From: Ceratothoa steindachneri
Taxonomy: Eukaryota; Arthropoda; Malacostraca; Isopoda; Cymothoidae
Direction of reading: 5' to 3'
NCBI GenBank assembly: GCA_963969495.1
Contig: OZ018331.1
Coordinates: 152,256,684 to 152,320,683 of the forward strand
Length of the DNA: 64,000 bases
Shown in pieces: positions 43,870-55,620 of the stretch; within the stretch, counting starts at the first letter, position 1; each line of letters opens with the position of its first letter. Under the pieces are notes generated by a model. The model was not told the DNA's origin. It made no database searches and saw nothing but the letters and a program-made list of their open reading frames with translations. The position numbers and the translations under genes were made by a program.

Positions 43870-46003
43870 ATGCCCAATGATGAGTTTAAAAAAAAAAAAC
43901 AAACCCCCAACTACCCTATAACTTCAACGGAGCCGCCCTTGGGCAGCCCCAGCAAAAAAATGGAGGTCCCTTCCCCTGTGCTTGCTCAGGGGACCCTCCA
44001 TATATCTCTACCTGGAGAGGAGGCTTACTCCTCTCCTTCGCTTACGGGTGTAGGGGACTCCCCCTCACCCCCTTCTCTGGAGGTGCTTTCGGGCGCCTCC
44101 CTTTTACCAGCGGCAGTCCCCTCTGTTCTTTCCAAGGGGACTGCCAAGAAAGCCAGCAGGCAGCCCTTAGCCAGCCGCTCCACATCGAAGCGGCTCGGTA
44201 GGGCAAACCCCCTTAGGGGGGAGAGGGAAGCCAGGCCCCTTCGGTCGCTTCCCTCAAAAGACCTGCTGGCAAGAATACTGAACCTTGCCGGGGTTAAGGC
44301 CCATGCCTCCCCAAAGAAGACTAGTGACGATACTGCCAACGGGACCTGCGATGTCTTGGGGGGGGGGGGGATGGCCAACTGGAGGCCCCCCCCTGAGATA
44401 CACATGGTCCTTGAGGAAACCCAGCCTCAGACGGTAGGGCCTTCCATGGGGGGGAATCGTGGCTCGGCGCCAAGCACCGAACCCGAATCTGCCCCGATGC
44501 AAGGTCCTCCTCAAACGGCTGTGGTTTCCGAAGCAGTACAAAGAGGGGAGGGATCTCCTCCGACCGGTGCCCCCACGACTACCAGGACCTTCTCCATTTT
44601 AGAGAATGACCTGGCTGAGGCCAGTCCATCTGGCCTGGGGGCTTCTTCCGGCGGAGGTGAGAAGCGGGTTCATTCCCCGCCCTCCTCTCCAAAAAAGAAA
44701 AAGAAAAAGACTAAAAAGACAAAAAAGGACTCGGGGCTCCTCTCCATCCGCGGCGGCTGCGGGGACGGATGGGTCTGCTGCCACTGGCAAGCGACCAAGC
44801 CAAGATCGGCACATCCGCCCCCTCTGCCCCCCCCCCCCGGTTGCGGAGCCTCTGACCTAAGACTAAGACTAATACCAAGAGTGCACAGGGCGGAGCCTCG
44901 ATGACATCGGGGCCCTTGATTCAGAGGTTACCTGGCGTTTTTGAGCCCGCTGGCTTCAAACGCTTCCTCGTTATTCGCTCCGCTGATGGCACCATGTTGT
45001 CCAAAGGCAACATGATCCATCAGAGGAGAGGATTAGCTAGTGCAATTGGTAGAGAGCCGAAGGTAACCCGTTTCTCGGACGGCCAAGATAAGTGCTCTTC
45101 GGACACTTCATGGCACCCCGGTGAGTGTGACACCGCACTCTACCATGAACTTTGTGAAAGGAGTAGTTTATGCGAGGGAACTCGTTGACTACTCCATTGA
45201 GGACATTTCCCTAGAGCTGCCCGACCATGGGGCGGTGAAGGTCGAATGTGTGATGAGAAAACAGGGAGGGGCCTTGAGACCCACCCCTAAACTCTTCATC
45301 ACGTTCGACTGTGACAAGCTCCCTGAGTCGGTGCGTGCCGGTTGGTACCGCTACCGCGTTAAGGCATTCGTGCCACTGCCGCGGGGGTGCTATTACTGTC
45401 ACCGCTTCGGCCATACGAATCACTCATGTAGATGTGCAAAGTCGGGGTCACCCGAAGTTTGTGTAAATTGCTCCAAGGTCGCACACGATAAGTCCAAATC
45501 GTGTGTGGCCAAGTGTTTCAATTGCGGAGAGCCGCACCCTGCTTCTTCGAAGCAATGTGGTGCATATCTCCAAGAGAAAGAAATCCTGGCCGTTCAGGCC
45601 CAGGATCGACTCCACCGAGTCGTTAGACTCACAGGAGGCAACACCCCTGAAGATGGTCGCTAGGCCATCTTCCGGGGTTCCTAAAGCTGTTCCACGAAAG
45701 GAGGAAAGCAACAAAGGAGCTTCGGCTCCTTCGCCCACGCCCCGAGGTGGAGCGAGTGGCTCGGAGACGGTGGTTCCTCGAAAAGAGGGCCCCCCGCCTC
45801 CGAAGCCGCAACGCCCGCCTAAGGTTTCGAGGCGGAGGGAGGAAAAGACTCGCATGGCGAGCCCAATCTCCCCCAATAAGTCCTCGAAGGCGACAGCGCT
45901 TTGTCCGGCCAACAGCGCCCGGGGTTCTGCCCCCGGGAAGCGTACGGCCATTCCCGTGAGGGTCTTCAATTCCAGGAGGGCCCCCGCGTCTCCTCCGAGC
46001 TAG
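43870..46003 (+). pseudogene. A3 ORF1, gag-like with three zinc knuckles (frameshifted)
   Basis: The ATG at 43870 (MPNDEFKKKKQTPN) begins an open frame of 344 codons, the best preserved N-terminus of the family: proline/serine-rich, then a lysine-rich stretch (KKKKKKTKKTKKD, likely nuclear targeting or RNA binding) near 44695. A C run at about 44829 shifts frame. The conserved domain follows (GVFEPAGFKRFLVIRSADG; a deletion at about 45080; STMNFVKGVVYARELVDYS). Knuckles are CYYCHRFGHTNHSC (45389), CVNCSKVAHDKSKSC (45461) and CFNCGEPHPASSKQC (45512). After QAQDRL a deletion jumps to HRVVRLTGG; the last part ends RRAPASPPS at 46003. Confidence 0.85.
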
Positions 46004-46300
46004 GCCTGGAGGGCATATTCCTTCAATGGAATTGCCGTGGACTCCGGGCTAACTGGGAGGAGCTGCGGAGGCTCGTCTCGTCCCGTTCCCCGTTAGCTAT
46101 TTTTTTTGCAGGAGACCATTCTAGGCGCGTGCCCCCTGCCTGCCCTCCAGGGAAATAAGGGTCTTGCGACCCCACCACCACGGGATGGCCGTGCTGGGGG
46201 ATGCGCGGTTTACACCCGGCATGATGTCTCCGTTCTTTCTTTCTCCGGCAACCTCATCGCCGTGGGCCTGACTACTATTCCTAGGACGTCTGGCCGTTTT
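45990..46300 (+). pseudogene. A3 ORF2 endonuclease, N-terminal remnant
   Basis: In the frame one step from the ORF1 end, LGLEGIFLQWNCRGLRANWEELRRLVSS starts the domain at about 46003, overlapping the ORF1 stop. MQETILGACPL follows after a frame slip in a T run (46103). YTRHDVSVLSFS is joined directly to GNLIAVGLTTIPRTSGRF, text that lies after the endonuclease in other copies. So the GDLN and SDH catalytic motifs are deleted. Confidence 0.8.
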
Positions 46301-49228
46301 GCACGCTGACCACTCCGATGGTGGTCAGCCGAGTGTGAGATGGCCCTCAAACAGAAGCGTTATGCCTACATGCGCTATAAGCGCCGCCCGAACGATTTCA
46401 CTGTCGCTGAATTTCGTCGGGCTAGGGCTAGGTTCCGGTATATTTCGAAGCACGCCCGCCGCTCTTCTTGGCGGGCATACGTGTCTTCACTTAACGGAAG
46501 ACCCCATTAGCTGAGGTGTGGAAGCGAGTCAAAAGGATTTGGGGCAAATTCTCGCAGGACCCCCCTGCCGTTCTCCAGGAGAATGGGACCGCCATCTCGG
46601 ACCCCGCGTCCGTGGCGGAATCCTTAGCGACCGCTTTTTCCGCATTCTCTAGCCGGGATGCTGCTCCGCCAGCATTCAATGCACGTCGTCATGTCGCGGA
46701 AGGCCGCCGGCTGGACTTTACCTCCAGAAGCGGAGAACCCTTCAACGACAAGTTTACTGTGAATGAGTTGCGTTCCGCTCTCGCTTCGTGCGCGGACACC
46801 GCCCATGGTCCGGACGATGTCCCGTACGCCATGCTTCGACACCTGGGTGAGCGAGGCATGGCCTTTCTGTTAGATTTGTTCAACAGGATCTGGGTGGAAG
46901 GTCTTCTCCCAGACTCCTGGCGAATCGCTACTGTGCTCGCCTTTCGCAAACCGGGGAGAGATCACTCTACTCCGACCGGTTTCCGCCCAATCTCTAACCT
47001 CCTGCGTGTGCATGTTGATGGAGAAATTGGTAAATGTTAGATTAGCCTTTTTCCTGGAAAGCGGAGGCCATCTGTCTTCCGCACAGTGCGGCTTCCGCAA
47101 GTTCCACTCCACGTCGGATGCTCTGCTCCGACTGGAAAATGCCGTTTGCGAGGCTTTCCTTCGTAGACAGCACTACGCCACGGTGTTTTTCGATCTGGAG
47201 AAGGCCTATTATACCGCATGGCGATACGGTATCATGGAGACTCTCCACACGATGGGGGCGAGGGGACGCCTCCCAATGTTTATATCTGAATTTTTGCGAG
47301 ATCGTCGATTCCACGTACGGGTGTGGGGAGCCCTCTCCGGCCCAAAGGAGCAGGAAGAGGGTGTCCCGCGGGGGAGTCTCCTCAGTGTCACACTCTTTGC
47401 CCTGAACATCAACGGCATCACCTCGGTGCTGCCGGAAGATGTTCTCGCTACGCTCTACGTGGACGACCTTTCGATCTCTTTTGGCGCTGCCCAGATGCCA
47501 ACTCTGGAGCGTCGACTCCAACAGGCATTGAACCGCGTCTCTCGCTATGCCGAAGCGCACAGGTTTCAGTTTTCTTTGGCCAAGACTAAGGTGGTGCACT
47601 TCTGCCGCCATCCACGGCTTCACCCCGACCCAGATTTGTTTCTTAATGGGGCGCGCCTGGATGTGGTTGAGTCGCACCGTTTCTTTGGTCTTGTATTCGA
47701 CCGACGCCTCACCTGGGAGGGTCATATTCGCAGCCTTAGGGTCTCTTGTACCCGCGCCATGGACATTCTCCGTTCCGTGACGTTCAGCGCTTGGGGCGCT
47801 GATAGGGCTACTGCCTTACTTTTTTATCGATCCTTTGTTCGCTCGAAGCTCGACTACGGATGCGAGTTTTATGCATCCGCAGCCGATCGTTTATTGCGGA
47901 AGGTGGATTCGATCCACCACACCGGCCTTCGCCTTGCGACCGGTGCCTTCCGCACTTTGCCCATTGAGAGCCGGTTGGTCGATGCTGGGGAGATGCCACT
48001 CGCTCTGCGCCGCGTGCAGTGCATCACTCGCCTGTACGCGCGAGCCCGGCGCCTCCTTCAGTCGCCAACACCTCTCACTGCATCCGCAGCTGATCTCGAT
48101 GGTGCCTATGCCGCCGAGAGACGCCAGTCATACCCTAAGCCGTTTGGGTTCAGGGCCAGGAAACTCCTTTGACAGCTAGATATACCTCTCGGGCCGGTGG
48201 TGCCCCAGGTTCTGCCCAGGACGCCACCCTGGAGGGTACCACATTTGGCTATTTGTCGCCACGCCTCTGCTCCCAAAGCTTGTACGGCGCCGGGAGTATT
48301 GCGTTCGACCTTTCTGGAGCACACCTCGTGTCACGCTGGAACCGTGCCAGTGTATACGGATGGCTCCAAGTTCCAAGAGGGGGTCGGCTTCCACGCCGTA
48401 TCCCCTCTGTTTGAAGTCAGCGGGGCTCTACCAGGCGCTGCGTCTGTCTTCACGGCCGAGCTGGTGGCAATACACCACTCTGTACGGGAGATTACGCGAC
48501 GTGCCCGGTTCGGGGACCTGATTGTGATCTATAGCGACTCACAAAGCGCCCTGAGTGCTCTCGGGGCATTGGAATCTCCGCATCCCCTGTTTCTCGATAT
48601 CCGTGACGCCACGGTTTTGGCGAGCCGGGCAGATGTCTAGATTATCTTCTGCTGGGTTCCTGGACATGTAGGAATTGCGGAGAATGAGGGAGCCAAAGAG
48701 TCCGCGAGGACTCTGCGACCGAACCAGCGTTTCGCTCTTCCTCACACCGACTACATGGCAGGAATACGGGCAGCTCTTCGGACTGCTTGGGAAAGAAGAT
48801 GGGAGACGGTCGAAGGGAACTTAAAGTTGCGTGCCATTGCGCCGCGACTGTTTCCATGGATCTATCCCCCAATGCCGCGGTGGCTTCAGGTTGCTTTCTG
48901 TCGTCTCCGAATCGGACACACTCGTGTGACGCATCGCTATTTGATGGAGCGCTCGCCTGCGCCCTATTGCAACGACTGCGTCGTCCCCCAGACTGTTCGG
49001 CACACACTTGTCGAATGTCCCAGTCTGGGTGATCTTCGCGCACGATACCTGTCCCGGTACCGGGATAGGCGGGGTCGCTACCGCCTGTCCCTTGTACTCG
49101 GGACAGATCCGTGCACATTGACTTGTGGACTTGACTTTTTGGGGGAGGCCGGGCTTCTCCCCTTTATTTTACGGTTCTTTTTTTGTTATTGTTTTGTTTG
49201 TAGGTTGCACTCTCCTGCACCGGGGTGA
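46301..49228 (+). pseudogene. A3 ORF2 RT, RNase H and C-terminal domain
   Basis: The RT spans two open frames joined near 47000: 46516-47040 (VAESLATAFSAFSSRDAAP, GPDDVPYAMLRHLGERG, FLLDLFNRIW) and 47006-48172 (388 codons). In the latter motif A is FFDLEKAYYTAW (the second Asp-position residue of the usual KAYD is Tyr; the first Asp is kept), motif B EGVPRGSLLSVTLF and motif C YVDDLSI at residues 151-154. RNase H: VYTDGSKF, TAELVAIHHS, YSDSQSALSAL, then an in-frame TAG at 48638. The C-terminal block CNDCVVPQTVRHTLVECP is near 48969. The family stop codon after PFI has changed to TTA, so this frame runs on to 49228. Confidence 0.88.
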
Positions 49229-49299
49229 GGGGGACCTCTCCCCGCTGCCGGAGATTGCTTCCTGATTGTTAAGCTTTTCCAATTTATATCGATTGTTAA

Positions 49300-49423
49300 G
49301 TTTTCATATTTTTATTTTAAAGTAGCCTAGTTCTAGGCCGTCGTGTTTTTCGGCGACTTATGCCCAAGTGGGTAGTTGCCAGATGGGCTCTATAAAATCT
49401 ATGAAATTAAAAAAAAAAAAAAA
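49300..49423 (+). other. A3 3' terminal hairpins and poly(A)
   Basis: GCCTAGTTCTAGGC at 49325 and TGCCCAAGTGGGTA at 49361 (last pair mismatched here), followed by TTGCCAGATGGGCTCTATAA and the A run 49410-49423. Same order as in all other family A ends. Confidence 0.75.
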
Positions 49424-49436
49424 TTGTCTTTTGAAA

Positions 49437-49881
49437 AAATAAAAGCAGGAGTATTTGATGGTCCCCAAATCTGAAGACTTCTGAGTGATTCTAGATTCGT
49501 GAACACCATGAATGAAAAAGAAAATGTAGCCTGGCTCTCATTTTCTGCCATTGTTCGTAACTTCTTGGGGAAACAAAAAAAGCGCATAACTATGAGGATC
49601 TGGTTACTATTATACTTTTAGCATATCATGATCTGGGATGCAACATGAGTGTGAAGCTGCATTTCCTAAATAGTCACCTCCACTGATTCCCAGAAAATCT
49701 GGGAGCCGTGAGTGATGAACAAAGGAAATGCTTCCCTCAGGATTTGACGACGATGGAAGAGCGCTACCAAGGTCACTGGGGTAGACACATGATGGCGGAC
49801 TACTGCTGGATGATTAAAAGAGATCAGTCAGAGAAGACTTACAAGAGAAAGAGTTACAAACGCAAATTTTTGCCTAATTGA
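49437..49881 (+). pseudogene. T3 transposase, C-terminal part
   Basis: Resumes after A3 with IKAGVFDGPQI (stop), SRFVNTMNEKENVAWLSF, VRNFLGKQ, then in a shifted frame CNMSVKLHFLNSHLH (H-x4-H near 49655), a TGA, FPENLGAVSDEQRKCFPQD (the E-x-x-G-E-x-F-H motif damaged to E-Q-R-K-C-F-P), METMEERYQGHW-like text and ADYCWMIKRD, ending KRKFLPN at 49879. The key Glu context is changed, which adds to the loss of the second Asp. Confidence 0.82.
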
Positions 49882-50231
49882 AATCAAGAAGAGGTCCTCC
49901 AGCCTGATGTAGGTCATTAATAAATTGGCATCTATTTGATTACAGTATTTGTAATCTTAATGTGTAATTCAAGTTTCTTCACATATGCAATAAAACTTTT
50001 GTGCAAAAAAACCTGATTTAATATAAAAAACGCAAAAGGATGATTCAAAATTACTTCAGGGCATGATGATAGGCGTGATAAAATGAAAATTATTGTATAA
50101 TATTAGTTATTGATATTAGGAAAAATCTGTAGCATTTAGAGAGAATCTGATTTCATATTTGAATTCAGTATGCTCAAATTAAGTAGGAAAATGTACTTTT
50201 GTCAATTCACCAAATACATTGTTCCCCAGTG

Positions 50232-51257
50232 TAATCATTTAAGCCACGGTAGTGTCCAGGTTGTAGCTTGAGCATAGAAACTGGTTTGGTGATCTAGGTC
50301 TGCTTCAGATTTGTTAGGAAATGTTTGTGTACTTTGGTGAGTGGGTCATAACTGCTTGTATCTCATGCCTCTGTAGTAAGAGTGTTATTCTAAATTTCAT
50401 CACCTCCTGGGATTTTATTAAATGAGCAACCTGGCAGCTCTCAGGCTTTGGGTTAGTTTGTTTTGTGGCTGGTTTTGATGTGTTCTGATGCATTGGTGCT
50501 GGGTGTAGAGGGCAATGGGGTTCTAGGGGTAGGGCTAGTAGTGGAGAGGGTGTTTAGGGAGTGTGAGTGGCATAGCAGTTTACTAAAGAACTGTGCCTAT
50601 CATGTTGAGGTTGTACTCGATTTGGAGGTTCTTTGTTTGGGAATGGAGGTGGTGTATTGGAGTTGTTTTTGTGCAGTAAGCTGCAATGTAGCAGGCACTA
50701 TATTGTACTGTTAGTCATGTTATATGTTTAGTCAAACTGATTGGGTAGTAGGGAGAAGTGTCATGCTTGAAGATGTTAGTGGAGGGGAGAGTATGGCCCA
50801 TTGTGTAACTTTTTCATTTTGGATTGTGCTCTGTTTTGGAGGACTTGGATGTGTCTGTTGAAAAGAAAGTTTGCTATCCATTTTTTTTGTCATTGGTCTG
50901 GTAGTTGGTGTTCAGGATTATTTTGTATGAGGATATGGCATGGTCTTTCATGTTTAGACTCTATTTACCTTCAGTTATTTTTGATTCGTCAATTATTTTG
51001 TCATACTTTTATTTTAGTGATTAATCATCCAATTAAAATATATAAATGCCTTAGGTCAGTCCTTCTTTGTTTGTAAACTGAGATTTATCAAAGAGTGTAA
51101 CTTGACTTGTTCTAGCCCACACCACAACGCAACTACAAAAAGGGCTGATTAATGGTTCACACACGTCTAAACACCCATTTTTTGACAACTCTTCCTTTTT
51201 TTTGTTCAACACACTTATGTTTTTCATTTTTCATCCAATTAAAATGAGGAAATGCCT
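50232..51257. other. Intronic stretch with RT remnant and short duplication
   Basis: No gene. Contains the RT remnant at 50480-50980 (separate entry) and a direct repeat: catccaattaaaat...aaatgccttag occurs at 51025-51053 and again at 51232-51259. No exon with TAF1B motifs was seen. Confidence 0.45.
50480..50980 (-). pseudogene. RT remnant of the fourth family
   Basis: The nucleotide text parallels 34780-35400 and 36120-36200: ...gtgtttagggagtgtgagtgg...ctgtgcctatcatgttgagg against gtgtgcatatcatgttgag; agaagtgtcatgcttgaagatgttagtgg against ggtatgtcatgcatgaaaatgttggtgg; gtttgctatccattttttttg against gcaagccattttttgtagt. No usable frame remains. Confidence 0.5.
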
Positions 51258-54200
51258 TAGATTAGCTTTCCTTTCAGACAGCCTGTGTTTTTACTCTACT
51301 TCCTGTGTTTTTACTCTCCTCTCTGGTCTGCCTCTAATTTCACATGGTAGAGGCCAACCAGCTTTCTCTCACCCATCCACCCCGGAGCAGGCCTGAGGTG
51401 AAGGGGGCATTTTTTTCTCCTTTCACTATCTATCTATTTTACACCGAGAAAAGCGGAGCGGGCTACTAGTAGCATGGGGTGATTAGCGTTTGCTTCTCAT
51501 ATCACTAATAGGGTCACCATTCCCACTGATGAGAATATAAAAATTCAAACTCTTCCCTTTTGCCCTTCACCATCGATGCTCCAATGAAAAAGTGGAGGTC
51601 CCTCCCCCCTCCCCCCCATGAACCCTCAAAAACTTCAACTGGAGAGGAAGTTTACTCCTCTCCTTTACCTACGGGTGTAGGGGACTCCCCTTCACCCCTT
51701 TCTCTGTAGGTGCCCTTGGGTCCCTCTCTCTTTCCAGTGGCAGTCCCCCCTTTACTCTAAGAAAGAAAGGCAGACAGCCCATAATTGACCACTTGGTGGA
51801 AGTGGCACAATAGGGCCAACCCCTAAGGGGGATGAGGGAAGACAGGCACTATCAGCCTCTTCCCTCTAAAGACCTGCGGGCTAGCATATTGAGCTTAGAG
51901 GGGGTCATCATACGTGCCCCTCTCTCTTTCCTGGCAAAAAACTTTGTGACCAATAGGACCTGTAATGTCCTGGAGATGGCCACATGGAGGCCCCTCCTGA
52001 GAGGGACATGGTCCCTGAGGCAACCCAGCCCCAGATGGTAGGGCCTTCCATGGGGGTGAACGTGGGCTCAGTGCCAAGCACCAAACCTGAGTCCGCCCCT
52101 GTGCAAGGTACTCTTCACACAGCTCGGTTTCCAAGGCTTTACAAGGAGAGGAGGGATCTCTTCCTCCGACTGGTGCCCCTTGGACAGTGAAGACCTTCTC
52201 CATCTCAGAGAAGGATCTTGCTAAGGCTGGTCTGTCTTGCCTTAGAGCTCCTGCCTGCAGAGGGGGAGAAGTGAGTGCTCTGCTCATACCCCTCTCCTAA
52301 AAAGAAAAAGATGAAGAATTGGGGCTTCTCTCTTTCCGCAGGAGCCGCTGCCATTTTGGTAAGCGACCAAGCCAAGATTGGCACATCCTGTCCTGTTGCT
52401 TCCCTGGATGGGGAGTCCCAGACAAAGACCAGAACTGTGCCTAGCAGAGCCTCAATTACATCAGGGCCCCTCATTCAGAGGCTACCTGGCATTTTTTAGC
52501 CTGTTGGCTTGAAGCATTTTCTTGTTATTCACTCCACTGATGGCAGCATGTTGGCTAAGGGCAACATGATCCATCTGAGGAGAGCTCTGGCTAGTATGAT
52601 TGGTAGAGAGCCGAAGGTGACCTGTTTCTCGAATGGTAGCCTTCTGGCGAATTTGTCGAATCCCTCTGATGAGGCCATGATTAGTGCCCTTCTGACACTT
52701 GATGGCACGCCTGTGAGTGTGAGGCCTCACTCTACTATTAACTTCGTGAAAGGATTAGTTTATGCAAAGGAACTCATGGACTACTCCATATACAACATCT
52801 TAGAGCTGGCCAAATATGGGGCCTCAAGACCCCCCCATCTCCCCATACACTACATCGGTGTATGCCAGTTGGTATTTCTACCGTGTGAAGGTATTTGTGC
52901 TACTGCCAAAGGGGCCCTCAAGACACCCCCCTCCCATACACTCTATGTCACGTTTGCCTGTGCAAGTTCCCTGAGTCAGTGCGTGCCAGTTGGTATTGCT
53001 ACCGTGTGAAGGCATTTGTGCTACTGCTGCGGAGGTGCTACTACTGTCACCACTTCAGCCATACTAATCGCTCCTGTCGATGTGCAAATTCGGGGTTACC
53101 TGAAGTCTGAGCAAGTTACTCCAAGGCTGTACATAAGTCCAAATCGTGTGTGGCAAAGTGTGGCAATTGCAGAGGGCTGCACCCCACTTCAAAGCAATGT
53201 GGTGCGTATCTCCTTGAGTACGAAGTTCGGACCCAGGACCGTCTCTCATTTTGCAAGGCTAAGGACTTAGCCCTAGCTCGCCTGGTGCTGCCTGGGACGT
53301 CCTATGCTTCAATGGTGAGAAAGACTCCCTCTGCTCCTGCCCCTCCAGCCCTATAAGCACAGTCATGTTCTGACCCATTCAGATCCCTTCTGTGGGTTCT
53401 ACTCACCCTAGGCGCTCCCCTGGTAAAGCTGGTATCACAAAGGTTTCACACCCAGCCCCTGTGAAAACCAGGGCTCCTCCTCTACCCCAATATGACTGTT
53501 TCGTGTAAGGTGAAATGGCTGCGCGCCTCCACCAAGTTGTTAGACACAGGGGGCAACACCCCTGAAGAGATTTGTGAAGGCATCTTCCTGTTTTCCTAAA
53601 GCTGCGCCCAAAAGCACAACAGCACCAAAAGAGCTAGGGCTCCTTCGCCCACACCCAGTGGTAGGTTGGGTAGCTCAAAGAAGGTGGATTGTCCAAAATA
53701 GGGACCCCCACCTCCAAAGCTGCCCCACTCGCCTAAGTTTTGAGGTGGAGGAAGGAAAAGACATGCATGACCCACCCAACCTCCCCCAATAAGTCCTCTC
53801 AGGCAACAGTGCATATTCCTTCAATGGAATTGCCGTAGACTCTGAGCTGACTGGGAGGAGTTGCAGAGGCTCATCTTGTCATGTCCTGTTCCCTGTTGGC
53901 TATCTTTTTGCCGGAGACCATGCTGGGTGCATGCTTCCTGCCTACCCTCCCAGGGGATAAGGATTTTGCGACCCCACCACCATGGGATAGGGGCTGGGCA
54001 GGAGGATGCGTGATTTACACTTGGCATGATGTCTCTGTTCAGGTAGTAGCTGTGCAGCTGCACCTGGATAGGAGGTATCCAGTTATTTCAGTGTATATTT
54101 CACCATCATCCGACTTTGACACAAGGGACTTCCACCGTGTCGTGGCACAGTTGCTGAGGCCCTTTCCTTTGCTTGGAGTTCTGAATGGTAGACACCTCCT

Positions 54201-55620
54201 CTGGGTCTGGGGAGACTACTCGATTAATCCCTGTGGTCAATTCCTTGCTGACCTGATCGATGAGCTAAAGATAGATGTCGTAAATCTGATGAGTTTACGC
54301 TTCACAGCCCGAGAATCGCTTCATTTATCTGTCTCAATCTATCTTTGTACTCTCTAGATGCACAGCCTGATTTTGGAGGGGGAGGGGGGGGGGGTGATGA
54401 CCTCCATGGTAGTGATCACTTTCACATTCAAATATCATTTTCTGGGCCGCTGCTACCCTTGAGCCCGCCCCGGTGATGCTTGGTGGGTGCTCGGTGGTCC
54501 ACATTTCAGGAAATGACTGGTTTCTCTGTCTCAGTTGAGCAGTTTAAGTTGGTAGATGAGGCCATTGAGTTCTTCTCCGGCAGCCTAATCACCGTGGGGC
54601 TAACTACTATTCCTAGAACGTTTGCCCATTTTACACGCTGACCACTCCTGTGATAGTGAACAGAGTGTGAAACAGCCCTCAAACAGAAGCGTTATGCCAA
54701 CATGTGCTATATGCCCTGCCCAAACGATTTCACTCGCTGTGAATTTCATTGAGCTCCGTGGCGGGCATACTTGTCTTCACTTAAAAGGAATACCCCTCTA
54801 GTAGAGGTGTTGAAGCGAGTCAAAAGGATTGAGGGCAAGTTGTTCCAGGACCCCCTCATGTTCTCCAGGAGAATGGGACTGCAATCTCCGACCCCGTGCT
54901 CGTGGTGGAATCCTTGGCCATTGCTTTCTCCACATTCTCTAGCCTGGATGCTGTATCACCAGCATTCAATGCGTGTCATGATGTCGCAGTAGGCTGCCAA
55001 CTGGGCTTGACTTCCACAGGTGGAGAACCCTTCAATGACAGGTTTACTCTGAGTGAGTTGCATTCTGCTCTTGCATCATGCGTGGACACCGCCCTAGATC
55101 TGGATGATGTCCCGTATGCCATTCTTTGATATGTGGTTGAGCGAGGCATGGCCTTTCTGTTAGACTTGTTCAACTGGATCTGAGTAGAGGGTATCCTCCG
55201 AGATTCCTCATGAATTTCTAATGTGCTCGCTTTTCGCAAACTGATGAGTTGAGATCACTCTACCCCAGTCAGTTTCCGCCTAATCTCTCTCACTTATTAT
55301 GTGGGCAAGTTGATGGAGAAATTGTTAAACATTAGATTGGCCTTTTTTCTCGACATTAGAGGCCATCTCTCCTCTGTACAGTGTGGCTTCAGCAAGTTCC
55401 ACTCCATTTCAGATCTCTGCTCCTACTGGAAAATGCTATGAGGCCTTCCCTCGAAGACAGCATTATGTGTGCCTGTGTTTTTCGATCTGGAGATGGCCTA
55501 TTATACAGCATAGCAATATGGTATCATTGAGACTCTCCACAAGATGGGGATGAGGGGACACCTCCCAATCTTTATATCAGAATTTTTTTTGAGATCTTCA
55601 ATTTTGCATACGGGTCAGGG
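51258..55620 (+). mobile_element. Old family A copy A4, part 1 (leader to RT motif A)
   Basis: Enters at the leader text ttagctttcctttcagacagcctgtg, lacking the 5' hairpin. ORF1 blocks: VIHSTDGSMLAKGNMIHLRRA near 52520, STINFVKGLVYAKELMDYSI near 52733, knuckles from 53030 (CYYCHHFSHTNRSC; CGNCRGLHPTSKQC). A segment around 52810-52990 is duplicated (catacactctatgtcac; ccagttggtat...ctaccgtgtgaaggc). Endonuclease: FLPETMLGACFLP near 53905, LLGVLNGRHLLW near 54170 and GSDHFHIQ near 54410. RT: 54770-55610. Stops and indels are frequent throughout. It is cut at 55620 by the LTR-like element. Confidence 0.85.

Larger units (their letters stand above)
43366..49423 (+). mobile_element. Family A LINE copy A3, near full length, inside T3
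   Basis: Starts with CCCC-GTAA-GGGG and ends with a 14-base A run. The 13-bp sequence ttgtcttttgaaa flanks it exactly (43353-43365 and 49424-49436), and the transposase reading frame resumes on the far side. At 6058 bp it contains leader, ORF1, ORF2 and tail. A deletion of about 300 bp removes late ORF1, and about 450 bp of endonuclease is gone near 46245, so this copy could not move unaided. The perfect duplication and low decay suggest it is among the youngest insertions here. Confidence 0.96.
41825..50231. mobile_element. Family T DNA transposon copy T3, interrupted by A3
   Basis: The left end is CACAGGGAAACAATTTT at 41825 after TAA (41822-41824); the right end is TTGTTCCCCAGTG to 50231 before TAA (50232-50234). 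The subterminal word CTGATTTCAAA begins 73 bp inside the left end (41898), and tttgaattcag ends 63 bp inside the right end (50158-50168). The plus-strand transposase pseudogene runs 42115-43365 and 49437-49881. Without the 6.06-kb A3 LINE and its duplicated target the transposon measures about 2.3 kb, similar to T2 without its insert. Confidence 0.82.

Noticed and set aside
47042..47725. 227-codon minus-strand open frame across the A3 RT
   Set aside because: Antisense shadow of a conserved plus-strand RT; the same shadow appears over A2.
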